From: Syngnathus acus
Lineage: Eukaryota > Chordata > Actinopteri > Syngnathiformes > Syngnathidae
Direction of reading: 5' to 3'
Assembly: GCF_901709675.1 (NCBI RefSeq)
Contig: NC_051101.1
Location: forward strand, 14,469,416 to 14,533,415
Length of the DNA: 64,000 bases
This document shows positions 14,601-51,717 of this stretch, in pieces. Position 1 is the first letter of the stretch, and the number at the start of each line of letters is the position of its first letter. The notes under the pieces were generated by a model, which did not search any database, had not been told where the DNA came from, and saw only the letters and a list, made by a program, of their open reading frames with translations. The translations under genes were made by a program, and so were the position numbers.

Positions 14601-17600
14601 GCCGCAAGCCCCAAGCCCGCAACTCCTCGCACCGTGGGCCAAACAGGATGTTGTGCGATGTGCCAGGCTATAACAACCCAGCTGACTGGACCTGTTGACT
14701 GACTCGCCCTGGTGTTAACACACGCACACACACACACACACACCAACTTTCCATCTTTGCCTTTTCTTCCAGGCTCGGATCGAGCTGGAAGAACTGCGGG
14801 ATGTTAAGTGAATCATCCCAAATGAGAGCTGCTGATGTCAGCAGTTTTTATCTGATTTATTCCTATGACTAATTATGATACGATGAAACAGTTTGGCACA
14901 CATTGCCAAGAGTGAGAGGATCAAACAATGAGATGATGGTATCAGTATCTGATTTAAAAACAAATTGTGGACCTTACCTTCAGTCTAACTTTTCCAAGTG
15001 ACCTAGTGCACCCTCTGCTGTTTAGAAAAATATGTTTAGCGCTTTGTTCCCTTACTGAGCTAAACGCTGACCTCAAAACCAAGGTACATAGCGAAGCATG
15101 ACTCGTGTTTCCAGCCCTCGCCAGGGTGTCTTTTGCCATTAGGCCTCGGTGCAGTCAAACATGCGGCAGTCCGTGGGCCCGCCCGTCAAGCGCTATGCGG
15201 TTAAGCCATGACAACTTAATATCACCAAACATTATTTTTGTTGTCTTGTACTTTCATAGTCCAGTTCATATTATGCCCGTCAGGCTCAGCTCATTTTTGG
15301 GGGGGCGGGTGTAAAAATACTTTTCTTTCTGCCTTCGTTTGAATTTCTTCTGGCATTTCTGTGAGAGAAAAAAAAATGACCTCACTTTAAAACCCCATTG
15401 ACATGTTTGCCAAGGAAAAAATGGTTAGCTTTGAATAGAACTACTGTTCTCTTGTGTTCTGTATCCTACTAGACTGCTCTGCGGGTCCACTTTTGTGGGT
15501 GTTGGTTCCACTCCAGGTTTGGGTTAAGTGGCATTTCCCCTCCCATTTTTGTTTTTTCTTCTTCCCTCTCTGGTCTGCTGACACGTGCGCTGGGTGTGTT
15601 GACTCGAGCAATGTACAGCCGCCATGTTGTTGACCCACATGCTCCATGCTCATCGGGAGGGCTTCCTGCCAGAGAGCCAACAATGTCGCCTCCAAGGGGC
15701 TCAGGGAGCTCCACGCTTTTACGAATAGCTAAAGTGACACCCTACACTTCTGTAAACGCGCTGGATACTCTGAAAGTCTTTCTTCTCATCATGGAGATTA
15801 AATCGTCGAATGATGAAATCAAATCTGGGTCTGAAGAGGAACTTGAAGAACTCCAATCAATCAATTTTCTCTTCCATCGGTTCTCAAACGAGGGTACCTG
15901 GGGTCCTCGAGGATGGTGAGCTTGGCCGTAAATAAATCTATCAACGGAATGTCTACCTGGCTGTCTCTGGTTTTGAGAAGACATTTGTTTTCACAAAGTG
16001 TTCCGGTCTGTACGCAAGAATTTTCCATAGGGGCTCGCTCGTCGCAATCTTTGAGCGAAGCGCCATTAAGCGGGCTTTCATGCTTCGACGTCTATTCTGA
16101 CCCAGAGCTTAGCTGCAATGGCTGCCAAGGTCCAAAAGGCTCCGGTACAACACCAAAGTCCCTTGACTCTGCAAATATCACTAAGCGCCACGGATGTGCT
16201 GTACTTTTTGTGTGTTCCAGTTTCGAGCAAGACCTTGGTTCTTATAAACCTGGCTCGGTTCCTCTCCTCAGAGAAAGATCTGTTTGGCCGAGACGAGCAG
16301 GATTTTGTTTTCGGTCCAGAGATTTTAATTATCCCCAGGAGGCTCGATAGTTGATCGACTTTTGGAGTATTGCGTTTTATATGACCAGTCCACACCAGCG
16401 GGGGAAGCTCGAATTAGAAGTCTGGACCTCTTCGTCCCCTCTCCTCCCCAGGCGGTCTTCTCAACACAATGCTGACTTGGTGCTATTTTCACACCAGATG
16501 AACAACATATGGGGAATCTGACAATCTGCTATTTGTGCAAAAATGGCATCATAGCTCAATTTGAATCCGATCCCAACTCACCGTGATGATTTTGGCTCAT
16601 TTCAAGCAAATGCAGCTAGCATGGGAAGACCTTTTTTTTTCTCATGCTCGACGGAGCTCCTCTGACGCCACAGCACTTGCTTATGATTAGAATTGTTTAG
16701 CTCTGTCAAAACTGAAATGAAAACACCACATGCTCCGCTTTACCCGCAATTACACCAAAGCTACTGGGAAACATTTTATTGATTGGAGGAAAAATGTTCA
16801 ACTCTGAATATTATGAACAGATTTATTTCAAGAACTTTCCAAAAATATTGTTTTGTTTTTTGGTTTATGTTTGGCATCAATTTTTGTTGCTGTTTTGCAC
16901 GACTGTGAACATCTTGCACTTGTCCGACCACATTTCCTGGTGCGTGCCAGCCCTCGCCAACTACTTCCTTATTTGGAGAGACACTAAAAAGTCAAGATGT
17001 GAGCCACTTGTTGGGATTAGGTAACGGGAAATTCGACTTTTTTTTTTTTTTTTTTTAATGAGCCCGCTCACGGCAGACATGCCTACTGAATTTCACGTCG
17101 CCGCGTAAAACTTGCTTAGGGGTCTGCGTCCATCTGCTTTTTAATACTCGCGACATACAAATGAGTGTCGATCCAAGTGGATGCCTTGTCCAGAATTCCC
17201 TCCATGTTTACTTTTACTTTCTGTTTTTCCTATCCTTCCTGTAGTGATCGCCCAGGGTTGGATTTAATGCACATCGCATCTGGAGCCAATTCGACGACAG
17301 CAAAACTTTCAAAGTCCTACGAGTAGTTTCCGGGATGTCCCACTTGTTGGGATTTAGAGCCGCTCACTTTAAGTCTCGTGAGATTTGCTCGCAGTCGGGC
17401 AAGATGCGGGCCAAAGTATGCAAGAGTTCACGACACATCCTTCCTTCCTTTGCGTTTTTTTTTTTTTTTTGCATCGTAACGTTCAGACTTCATCCTGCTT
17501 TGCTGTTTTTTTGCATCTTACGTTCCAGACTTCATCCTTCTTTCCTTTCCACCTTCCTTACATACATTTTGCTTTCCTTTCCTTCCTTCATCCTTCCGCA

Positions 17601-20600
17601 AGTCAATGTACAAAGTGTGCATAGCTTTGGTCCCTGATGTATGCCTTTTTTTTCCTTTATTTTTTAATAGTGCAATTTTGAAGCATGCGTCCAGGCTCTG
17701 TCAGCAATCCGCCTCCAGTTATTTTGACTGAAGCGCAGATCTGAGTTTAAAAAGTGCCCAGTCGGCGTAAAAGCTCCGGGCGGTCGTCTCGCATCTGAGC
17801 ATGAAGAAACTAAAAATTGAAAGAAAGAAAAAATCCTCCTTAGGTTACTTTCCACTTGTCGGGGTGAGAAGCAGCTGTCTGCGATGTCCCCGTGGGGAGA
17901 ACATTTAACACTTCATCATCACCACCACCACAATTTGCTTTTTGAAAGTGACTGCTTAGTCATTTGCGTGGACATTTTTTTTTCTTTTTCTAATGAAGCA
18001 AACAAGCCGAGCGAGAGCCAACACGACGTCATTGACCAGCTGCGGGAGTCTCACCTGGGCCTTCAAGGAAACGTCATTCTTTGGTTCTGGCTTTCGGCTG
18101 AACCATTCCGTCCGTCCGCTTCATTTAGTTGATCTTTGACGGAATGCGTTTACACTGCCCGCGTTGACAACTCGGGGTCGTGATGCTACTTTAAACGAGA
18201 TCATCTTGCCCTCCCCGGCCGGCTGTTGTCACGCCAACGCACACAATTGTGAATTTATTCTGGCGAGAGTCTCGTCACTTTTGTAGCTTTAATGTCGCCA
18301 TTTTATGTTGTACAAATCGAATTTCATGTTTTCACGTGAAGGTGGCTCCAGTTTGGTGTTTTACCATCAATCATTTGAGAACATGCAAATGCATCAAGAA
18401 GGCTTTGAACCCAGAAGCTCAGAACTCAAAGGCAGATGTGCTAGCTCAAATGAAAGTCATATTTATCATAAAAAAGCAACAACAAAAAAATCTCTGCTTG
18501 GCGTTTGAATAATTTATGGTTTGCAAATGTGCCGTTGTTGTTGGTAACAAGAGGCTTCAAAGTCGCAATCGCGACGGGAAACAGCCGAGTCCTCGCGTCT
18601 TCATGTGGTCGCCGGGACAAAAAGAAAGGTGGCTGAGGTCCAAGAACAAAGGGGGAAAAAAAACCAACATCTGGAAGTCTCTCCCACAATCGGACAACTT
18701 GTGTTACTGCAAGAGATCCAGTTTCCGGTCCTCGAGTGGCGCGAGTCCAAAGGCCCGAACGGCCGGTTTCGCTTTAACGTGTAGCTCACATTCGTGTCCT
18801 GTCAGCTAAAAATAACGGCCAATGCGAGACGCCAAACCCGAAGCTGCTCGTGATTGGCGGGGAGCATCTGTGACTCACAGCTGCGTCACGATCCAACCGA
18901 TGGAGAATTTAATGCGTCTTAAAATTGTCAAATGTGCACGTTCACAGACTCCTTGAATTTATTTTGTTCATTTAGATGATGTTCCCTTGAGATTTAGCAG
19001 CGTCCTTTAAAGTTTGTTTTACGATAACATGTCTGCGCAAGTCAACACATTGCCACCGAGCTTCAGATATCGACCAAAAAAAACAAAGCACGAACGTTTG
19101 ACCTTTTTTTTACATGTCAGGTTCTATTTTTACCCCCATCTGACCATGCATCCTTAATCCCCAACTCGCCATCAGACTAAACACCTTTATGACGAACGGA
19201 TTAAAATATTTCCCATAGCGCACGTCCACCGCATTAAAATTCATTTATAGTAGCGACATGAACATAGCCCGAGCTTTGTCTTTTTTCCAAATGTCACGTA
19301 ACAAAATAAACGGTAACAGCCATCATTCGCAAAACAAATGTGGGCTAGTCCAAATAAATCTGTCGCCGCCTCTCCTGAGCACGTGTCCAGCTCAGACTCC
19401 TGAAATACGCATCCCGGGCGAGAGTCATCCAAGAGCACTCGGACTGTGACGATGACCCCCCCCCCCCCACCCCCCTTTTGTATGGAAATAGCCCCCACGC
19501 TTGGACATCAAACTGCGGCTTCTCCTTAATGTACCGTCGGCCGAGAGCAGCCCTTGCCCGTTGCCGAGCGGATACGCTCGGGTCGGGTCCAGGCAGAAAC
19601 ACTCGGATGAATGTGACGTCCTCACGAGCTCTTATCGCCCAACACTCTTGTTAAAACCCGGGTCAACAGAACAGATGGTGGTCTTCAGCTTGCAGTCCAA
19701 AGACCAAATACGTCTCGGATTCGCTTAAAAATGATGTCCGACAAATGTTTCTTACCCCTAAAATGGAAGTGCCAAGTCTTGTTTTGTGTCCACCAAGCCC
19801 ACCCGCTTAAATTCCACTCTTATTATTGTTCCGGCCTTCGTCTGTCCCCGACGCACAACGGAAAGCACAACGCAACTCGGCCTCACTTAGTAGTCCCTAA
19901 AAATAGAGCCCTATAATCCAGCCCCCCTCCCGCTTCTTTCAAAGTGCATTAGCCAGATCAGTCGAGCACATCTTGGCACTCTCGGGAGGCCACCGAGTAT
20001 GTGTACGGTCATTTAACGGCGTCCGTGATATATACGCAAGAACATTTTTACTAATGCAAGTCAGCTGTGTGGAAGACTGGAACTGCTTGGGCTTATGACC
20101 CGATTGACTTACAGCTACAACTACTGTACTTTGACTATAAAACTATCTACACGCCGAACGTTTGAGGCAGCTTTAAATGTAACGCTTTCGTGAGACTTCA
20201 ATGACCATATTTAGAAACGAGAGCTGATGCTGCGCTGTTTCCAAAACACACAAAGTTGGCAGACTACTTCCTGGTTCGTGGGAAATACCATTATGGTTGT
20301 GAAGGGGTGTGGCTGTTGTTAGGCCTTTTTATTCTTCTCTCAATGAAAGCAACAACGGAGACAGTTGAGTTTTGTCTTTAATAAGACGTGTTAAACGACT
20401 CCTCATGGAGCTGACAGCGCGTCCAAATATATTCCGAGCGCATCGGCGCGCTCACACAAATCAGTCCGGAAAAGCACATGAGTGAACACTTGAGTCATGC
20501 ACGTTTGTCATTATTTAAAACTAACAAAACAAAAAAAACAACATCTTTTAGCTTTTAAATAGCAGAATATATCTGTATTTATACGGATTTGCCCTTTATA

Positions 20601-20706
20601 GATGCGTGACTTCAATTTTGTTGAAGCTGTGCGCTAACGTTATTATTATTATTATTATGATTGCATCGAATGAGTATTTGAATAGTGGGCTTGTTTGCTT
20701 CCCTCA

Positions 20707-20712
20707 TTTATT
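20707..20712 (-). promoter_or_regulatory. Candidate map7d1 polyadenylation signal
   Basis: AATAAA on the minus strand, about 180 nt downstream of the map7d1 stop codon at 20890. It is chosen by position and exact hexamer match only. Confidence 0.45.
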
Positions 20713-20889
20713 TACACACCCAAAAATATTCCCCTCCAGTTCAACACAAGCTAGTGATGTGTAGCGTGTCCGCAGGATGAAGGTGCACACGCCGACTTCA
20801 GCGCCAAAGGCGGAAAATAATGTTTTGTTTTTGTTATTTTTCTTCACAGGTTGTGTGAAAGGGGCTGGACACTGCCGGCAACTGCCGGA

Positions 20890-36176
<15,287 letters not shown>

Positions 36177-37378
36177 TTCGGCGGCCGTTGCGACAGAGTC
36201 TGACGTCGCCTTATCCAAGCACCGGCTCCTTGTCGCCCGGCAGTCGGCTCATCCCTCACTCAGGATGGGTGGGAGAACGTGGAATCACTTGACAGAGGTG
36301 TCCCGTAGCTTCCTTCTCGCAGCGAGCGGGCGGTGAAGCGATGAGATAAACAAACCCTGGCTGGAAGTATTGACACACAACAGTGGGCGTGAATAAAGAA
36401 TGTTGAAAAATGGAGACAGAGAGCGAGAAATTCCTCGCACTTCGCTTCGCTGCAGCTGATGCTGAGCTCCGGTGGACTGACCCCTCTGGCCGAACTGGAC
36501 TGTACCATTGCAATGAGGGGGGAGCAAGGTTAATATCAAGCAAGTTTTACTTCAGAATGTACAAGGCAAAACCACATGCCTTGTATAAGATATCGGCCTC
36601 ATATATTTGAAGTCTTTGGACTGACTTTGATCATTTTCCCCACAAAAATGAATTTACTCGTGAGACTGAGCCCCCCTCTCCCCCTTTAAATTGGTTCCTC
36701 CCACCGCTGAACAACAATGCATTGTCGGCTGCTCCCATTGAATGCAAACTTCCAAATGCCTTTACTGCAGAGGTTCTCCCCAAAAACCTTTGGTGGTGGG
36801 GGGGAGTTTTTCCAAGCATCCCCCAGAATCGACTACATAGCAATCGATTTGTCTGAACAAAAATTCCAATGTTACGACAACACATTTGTATAACTTTTTC
36901 GAATGAAGTTAACATGGTCTGTCACGTCCAACTATTATTTGCAACAATACCGGTGAGTCAACTCGTGCTTGAATACATTCACGTGCTTTTCCAGCCAGCC
37001 TGCTCTTTGTATTCCGCATCCTCGCAAACAAGTGTTGCTACACAATTACAATGTGAATGCATCTTTGTTACGTAACACTCGCTGCCGTCTTCGTATTTAC
37101 CACCTGCGGATCTGCCAAGACGGGGGGCGGCGAAAGTGAGGATGATGGGGACCTCGGTAGGGCTCTTTTGTGCAACTGTTGAGCCGTGCTCGACCCCAAA
37201 ACGCATCACCCATCCCCCTCCTTAGCCACCTGTCACTGCAACTGGATCAAGTAAAGGAAGGGAGGGGGATCGCATCCATTCTATGCGAGTGCCTCTGCAT
37301 GCAGGAAGTTGAACACCGTGACCCCCACCCCCACTCCCATCTTGAATGAAAGAGCTCAGTTTTGGAGGTGCAGCTGCA

Positions 37379-37389
37379 CCACACACACA

Positions 37390-37421
<32 letters not shown>
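37379..37421. repeat. (CA)n microsatellite
   Basis: CA dinucleotide run with one interruption near its start. Confidence 0.9.
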
Positions 37422-37426
<5 letters not shown>

Positions 37427-37618
37427 CGTGCTAGTGAAGGGGAACAGCGTCGTGATTGCATCAGTGCACATGCTGAAGGAATGAAGGCAAAAGGATGGGG
37501 CAATGCCACTTGAGGAGAAGAGAAAAGTCATGGCTAGAAGGAGCAGTGGAGATAAACAAAATCAAATGTCACGCGGACCTCTGTTAACATTTTCAATGTT
37601 AAAGTTTGTGATCAAGAC

Positions 37619-37620
<2 letters not shown>

Positions 37621-37649
<29 letters not shown>
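37621..37649. repeat. (GATT)n tetranucleotide array
   Basis: About seven tandem GATT units in the map7d1-map3k6 intergenic region. Confidence 0.9.
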
Positions 37650-38716
37650 AGGAGGAGTGCGTCAGTGCTATTGCGTAATGGAACAATGATCAATCGGTCA
37701 AGCTGCTGAGTAACACCGTTTTTTGATCAGTCAGTCAGGTTTGTTTAGAAATTGATGAGACTTTTGTGCCGACTCAGCAGATCACTAATTGACTTATGAC
37801 TGTTTAGTGAAGTGCTTACTTTACTGCTCTTTTAATCTGCATTAGTTGACACTATGGCTGACTGAATTCTATAAACAGATATTTTTGTATATTTACCAGA
37901 TTGATAGCGTGAACAAAATGAGCGGTGGCAGGTTGCCGTTGATTCCTACCGAGATGTTGAAATTTGACATTCAAGTCACGGTTGCAAAAACCTAGTCATT
38001 AAAACACAACTAAATGTGACATGACATAATGGGGTGTAACAGAACTTGGCTGTAATCCATCGTGGGACGGAAAGCACAGTTAACCCCCCGACCACCACCT
38101 AGAACTCCTCTAAAACTAAGCCATGTATTTAATTCACCTACAATGCCTGCCTTGATAAACCAGTTTTGAAGGCGTTATGTTGAATGTGTGCTTAAGTAAC
38201 GGGCTCTTTTGCATATTTTGATACAAGATGGCGTAGCAGGACTATGATTCCTAATCCAAGTTGCTCACACGTAGGTCTTAATAGGTGTTGTTTTCCTAAA
38301 GGAATGTCATTCCACAGCCATCTATGACATCATAGCCAAGAAACATGTCCACTCTGTACTTACTTACATCCCTTCCCCTCCCCTCCCCTTCTGCTCCAGT
38401 GCACTCTCTTGTTGATGGCAGCATGAATCCCTCCATTCCAGTCTGCTAGAAGTCCCAAACCGCTTCAATAATAGAAGCCCTGAGTCCGACCCCCCCCCCC
38501 CCCCCCAACTTGCTTTCATTTCCATGACGACCCACAATGGAAAGAGAAGATGGCCAGCGAGTGAGAGGGGGAAAAGAGCAGAGGCAGGAAATAAAATGTG
38601 AATGAGATGCAAGTGGGAGGGGCTTCCCTTAACCTCTGAGTTCATTTTAAAGGGGGGGAAGAGCTCAGAAATTTCTGGGGGGGGTCACAAAGTAGCAAAA
38701 TCAAGGTGCATAAGAC

Positions 38717-39040
38717 AGTGACCTAGTGGTAGAGTGTCCGCCCTGAGACTGGAAGGTTGCGGGTTCAAACCCCGGCCGGCCGGGTCATACCAAAGACTAT
38801 AAAAATGGGACCCATTGCCTCCCTGCTTGGCACTCAGCACGAAGGGTTGGAATTGGGTTAGGGTTAGATCACCAAATGATTCCCGAGCGCGGCACTGCTG
38901 CTGCTGCTCACTGCTCCCCTCTCCCCCAGGGGATGGATCCAAATCACACGGGGATGGGTTCAATGCAGAGGAGCAATTTCACCACACCCAGATGTGTGTG
39001 TGTGTGTGACGATCATTGGGACTTTAACTTAACTTTAACA
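38717..39040 (+). mobile_element. tRNA-derived SINE
   Basis: The head carries an RNA polymerase III A-box-like stretch (cctagtggtagagtg) and a B box (gggttcaaaccc), arranged as in a tRNA. A family-specific body follows (ggacccattgcctccctgctt, then a GC-rich core), and a short TG repeat with an actttaact-type tail closes the element. I recognise this arrangement as a SINE frequent in percomorph fish. Target-site duplications were not identified. Confidence 0.8.
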
Positions 39041-39505
39041 ATTTATTGAGATAATTTGGTCCCACAGATTTAAGAACCTCACAAAAGCTCCTCATTGGAC
39101 AAGACACACAAACAAGTTGTTATTGTGGCAGCTTGTGCGCGTGTCAAGATTCCAAGACACGTGTTGTCATCACTCACGAGTGACAGCGACACAATGAATG
39201 AGCTCATATTGCTCACACACAATCCAAAGTTGTCATAATAAAGCCCATCCCGCAGATGCGGTGCCGATACAAAACAATGCCGTGACTGCTGCTATGTGAT
39301 GTGATGTGATGTGGGTGCTGTTGCTAATCCCACAGATGGAGCACCCGGGTGTGGTGTCCCCAATCCTCGGAAAAAGCCGGAGACTGAACCCCCACCACCA
39401 CCAAAAGCCGCCCTAATGACAACAAATATTACGAAAATTAGGTCGGCATTTTACAGGAAACAAGCAAGGATGAGTTTCAATTGACGTGACGCGGCATGCT
39501 AGTAG

Positions 39506-39511
39506 TTTATT
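39506..39511 (-). promoter_or_regulatory. Candidate map3k6 polyadenylation signal
   Basis: AATAAA on the minus strand, about 205 nt downstream of the stop codon at 39717. Confidence 0.45.
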
Positions 39512-39716
39512 TGTTTCCACCAGATGGAGTACTGACATTCAGCGACGCTCTTGTAAAAAAAAAGTCAACAATGAGGTACACCGCATGCAATATAAAAAAA
39601 TTAAAAAATGACCCTGAGACGTTAAATATTTACATTGAAATGTACAGAGTTAAAAGTAAGAAAATCATGGTGATAGCGCCCGAAACAGGTCCAGCCTGTC
39701 CACTAAAGCATCAGCG

Positions 39717-48153
<8,437 letters not shown>

Positions 48154-49052
48154 TTGCTGGTTAGGGTTTTCTTTCTAGTCTGTGTCTTGCTCGCCACTTG
48201 CTTGACCTTTTTGTTGTTGCGAGTCCCTCAGGTGAGTGAGTGAGTTAGTTAGTTAGTGTTGGCTCGCGAGAGAACGATTCGTTCAAAAGAACGAATCCTT
48301 TCTGTGAACAGATCACTTCCTAAAGTGATTCGTTCTTTTTTCAGTTCATATGACTTCAACCAGTAGGTGTCGGTAATGCGCATTGAAGCTGGTGCCACCT
48401 CGCCGTAAAACAAAACGAAGAAGAAAATGACGTCACTTCCCGTTCACCAACGACTCGCGAACTGAACGGATCTGTGAATGAAAGAGTCACTGAGTGAGTG
48501 ATTTGCATTTCCAGTTCATCAGTGAATGTGTTGCGTCGTGTCCCTCCTGGCGTCAACTATGGAAGCCAGAATGTCGATTTACGATTTGCCAAGGAAAGAA
48601 AGAATCACTCCGTGAAACAGCACTTCTTTTATGCACGTTTTCTCCAAGCTAACGGCTAACTTGATTGCATGAAGGGATGCCCCGTTATGCAAAAACGGGG
48701 AGATTATGCTTCTCTTCAGGTCATCTTTATTTCATAACACTTCAAATAACGTGTATGCATATATACGCCTAAATATTGTTATCCACTGCAATTTCATATT
48801 AGATTGCTGGTTTGAAATTTCCTTTTATTATTATTATTTTAATAAACATTAAAACCTGTTAAAACTTGTCTGGTGTTTTATTCCTTGTTTTTATGTTTTT
48901 GGGCATGAAAACAAAAATCTGACATTTGGTTAACTGCTTTATATGACAATATGTATATGTGTTTTACGTTGTGTAATATGTGTTGGTGTCCCGCAAAATA
49001 AAGAGCAAGGAGTCAAATACACATTCTTGACACGTTCAAAAAATGCATAAAG

Positions 49053-49480
49053 TTATTAGGTACACCTAAAAATGGTGCTGTACCTAATGGAGTGTCCGTG
49101 TGACGTCACAGATCAACCAGCCAATCAGGAGGTGGGGGTGAGGGCGGCTGTGGCACTTTTCACTTTCAGTTCAGCTTTGACCATGATATCTCCCTAATGA
49201 AGTGGCCTGTTATTAGGTACACCTGAAAATGGCGGCGTACCTAAAGGAGTGTCCGTGTGACGTCACAGATCAAACAGCCAATCAGAAAGTGGGGGTGAGG
49301 GCGGGTGTGGCACTTTTCACTTTCAGTTAAGCTTTGGCCATGATTTTTCCCTAATGAACTGACCTGTTATTAGGTACACTTGAAAATGGCGGTGTACCTA
49401 ATGGAGTGTCCAAGTGACGTCACAGATCAAACAGCCAATCAGAAAGTGGGGGTGAGGGCGGGTGTGGCACTTTTCACTTA
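49053..49480. repeat. Tandem 157-bp units with promoter-like motifs
   Basis: Three units start at 49053, 49210 and 49367, each with ttattaggtacac; the third is cut short. Every unit has a perfect CRE palindrome TGACGTCA (49101-49108, 49258-49265, 49415-49422), a CCAAT motif 12 bp beyond it (49121, 49278, 49435) and a GC-rich gggtgagggcgg tract. Units 1 and 2 also have an IRF/ISRE-like element (gaaagtgaaaa on the minus strand, 49157-49167 and 49314-49324). The ttattaggtacac motif recalls the ends of Tc1-like elements in fish. Confidence 0.8.
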
Positions 49481-49485
49481 AACCA

Positions 49486-50918
49486 GGGGTGCCGACCTCC
49501 AGTCCTCGAGGGGCCGCGTTCCAATATGTGTTCTCCAAGTTACCCTCGTTAAACGCACCTGCGTGAAAGGTTTTGGGTCATTTTCACGTTCTGCAGGAGC
49601 TAAAACTTTTCACGCAGGTGCACTTAACGAGGGAATCACACAGACACTCCATTAGGTACACCGCCATTTTCAAGTGTACCTAATAACAGGCCACTTTATT
49701 AGGGAGATATCATGGTCAAAGGTCACAGGTGTCAAGCTCTAGTCCTCGGGGCCGCGTTCCAATATGTTTTCCAAGTTACCCTCGTTAACGCACCTGCGTG
49801 AAAAGATTTTTGGTCATTTTCACGGTCTGCAGGAGCTAAAACTTTTCACGCAGGTGCGCTTAACGAGGGAATCACACGGACACTCCATTAGGTACACCGC
49901 CATTTTCAAGTGTACCTAATAACAGGCCACTTTATTAGGGAAATATCATGGTCAAAGGTCACAGGTGTCAAGCTCTAGTTCTTGGGGCCGCGTTCCAATA
50001 TGTTTTGCAAGTTACCCTCGTTAAGTGCACCTGCGTGAAAACTTTTAGCCACTTTCACGTTCTGCAGGAGCTAAAACGTTTCACGCAGGTGCGCTTAACG
50101 AGGGACTCACACGGACACTCCATTAGGTACACCGCCATTTTCAAGTGTACCTAATAACAGGCCACTTTATTAGGGAAATATCATGGTCAAAGGTCACAGG
50201 TGTCAAGCTCCAGTCCTCGGGGCCGCATTCCAACATGTTTTCCAAGATAATAAAGTGGCCTGTTATTAGGTACACTTGAAAATGGCGGTGTACCTAATGG
50301 AGTGTCCGTGTGATTCCCTCGTTAAGCGCACCTGCGTGAAAAGTTTTTGGTCATTTTCACGTTCTGCAGGAGCTAAAACTTTTCACGCAGGTGCGCTTAA
50401 CGAGCGACTCACATGGACACTCCATTAGGTACACCGCCATTTTCAAGTGTACCTAATAACAGGCCACTTTATTAGGGAAATATCATGGTCAAAGGTCACA
50501 GGTGTCAAGCTCCAGTCCTCGGGGCCGCATTCCAACATGTTTTCCAAGATAATAAAGTGGCCTGTTATTAGGTACACTTGAAAATGGCGGTGTACCTAAT
50601 GGAGTGTCCGTGTGATTCCCTCGTTAAGTGCACCTGCGTGAAAAGTTTTTGGTCATTTTCACGTTCTGCAGGAGCTAAAACTTTTCACGCAGGTGCGCTT
50701 AACGAGGGACTCACTCGGACACTCCATTAGGTACACCGCCATTTTCAAGTGTACCTAATAACAAGCCACTTTATTAGGGAAATATCATGGTCAAAGGACA
50801 CAGGTGTCAAGCTGTAGTCCTCTGGGCCGCGTTCCAACATGTTTTCCAAGTTACCCTCGTTAAACACACCTGCGTGAAAATATTTTGGTCATTTTCACAT
50901 TCTGCAGGAGCTAAAAAA
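49486..50918. repeat. Foldback tandem array with hairpin units
   Basis: Units begin near 49486, 49721, 49957, 50192, 50494 and 50796, spaced about 235 bp and then about 302 bp. Each complete unit has arms cctcgttaagcgcacctgcg and its complement, around a spacer of about 30 bp, at about 49543-49636, 49777-49870, 50012-50105, 50319-50405 and 50621-50710. In the two 302-bp units the inverted repeat extends to 50249-50473 and 50551-50773 with outer arms starting aataaagtggcctgttatta. The start near 49486 (accaggggtgccgacc) resembles a hAT-type terminus. Confidence 0.8.
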
Positions 50919-51717
50919 GGATCAGTGTGTGTGGGGGGACGATTCGTTGAACGATTCGTTTGAACGAATCTTTGAGTGAAATGATTCTAAAGATTCAGTT
51001 CACTTAAAAGAACTGGAATGCACATCACTCGAGCGAGTGAGTGGCCGCCCGCCCACCCACTCCGCTTGGGTGGTGTCAAATCGACGAACATTCCCGAAAC
51101 TCCACCCTACTTCGGTGACGAAGCATATCCTGAAACCGGATGCCTGTGCTTTTTGTGTTCCTTCTGCTTTGGCACTCAATGTTTCAATGAAGTTGTTGAC
51201 TTCCGCCCGCGGTAACTTTTCATTGTCTTGAACTGTGGTGGCGGGTTGCGCAATAAGCTCGGCTCGGCACATGTTACCTCCCTAATTGTGTTCTTTCACA
51301 ATAATACAAACGCTTGCGTAATGTAACGAGCTATGGTGCCAACCCCCTTTTGTTGCCAGTCTTGCACTTTTGCAGCCAAGAGACTGACTGGCTGGCTGCA
51401 CGTTGCTTCACTGTGGATCACAATGCGAGCGGCACCTTGTGGACATTCGGGGTAGCGCTTTTGCTTGATTTAGCGCAGGAGTCGTCGACATGTTTGCTTC
51501 CAAAATGGACTCAATTTTCCGTTCATATTTTGGAGGTTATTGATAGTGCCGATAAATATCAAAATACGCAGCACGTGTCTGATCCCTTCTACAATAGTCC
51601 GAGAAAAGAATGTCCCATCGCTGATGTGGCAGACAAGGCACAATGAAAATGATGTTACTAATTTTCAAATATTTCATGGGCAATAATTGGGTCGATGCAG
51701 TTTAATAGTTGACAGTC

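Larger units (their letters stand above)
4845..20889. other. 16 kb interval without recognisable coding exons
   Basis: This lies between the first coding exon of thrap3 and the stop codon of map7d1, both on the minus strand. Open frames here are short, lack family resemblance and are not joined by convincing splice sites. It should hold the thrap3 promoter and 5' noncoding exon and the map7d1 3' UTR. Visible content is simple sequence: C runs at 5745-5759 and 19456-19468, GT repeats at 8442-8663, a CCAG repeat near 10420-10440, CA near 14723-14743, and an AT-rich block at about 8690-9060. Confidence 0.6.
36177..39716. other. Intergenic region between map7d1 5' end and map3k6 3' end
   Basis: Contains the map7d1 5' UTR/promoter side, CA repeats (37379-37421), a GATT array (37621-37649), a C run (38490-38506), a tRNA-derived SINE (38717-39040) and the map3k6 3' UTR. 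No coding exon is recognised. Confidence 0.6.
48256..51029. mobile_element. Composite repeat, expanded copy of family R1
   Basis: The left end (gtgttggctcgcgagagaac, with a gaacgattcgttc palindrome) and right end (agttcactt...gcacatcact) match a compact copy at 59753-60267. The shared interior includes an AT-rich stretch, gggcatgaaaac, gacatttggttaa and tgtgttggtgtccc. Between about 49040 and 50920 this copy encloses two kinds of tandem repeat listed separately. No transposase is present and no clear target-site duplication was found. The left end is 103 bp upstream of the map3k6 start codon. Confidence 0.7.

Noticed and set aside
15441-16395. Cluster of overlapping open frames on both strands
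   Set aside because: Low-complexity Ser/Glu segments with no consistent frame, splice structure or family similarity.
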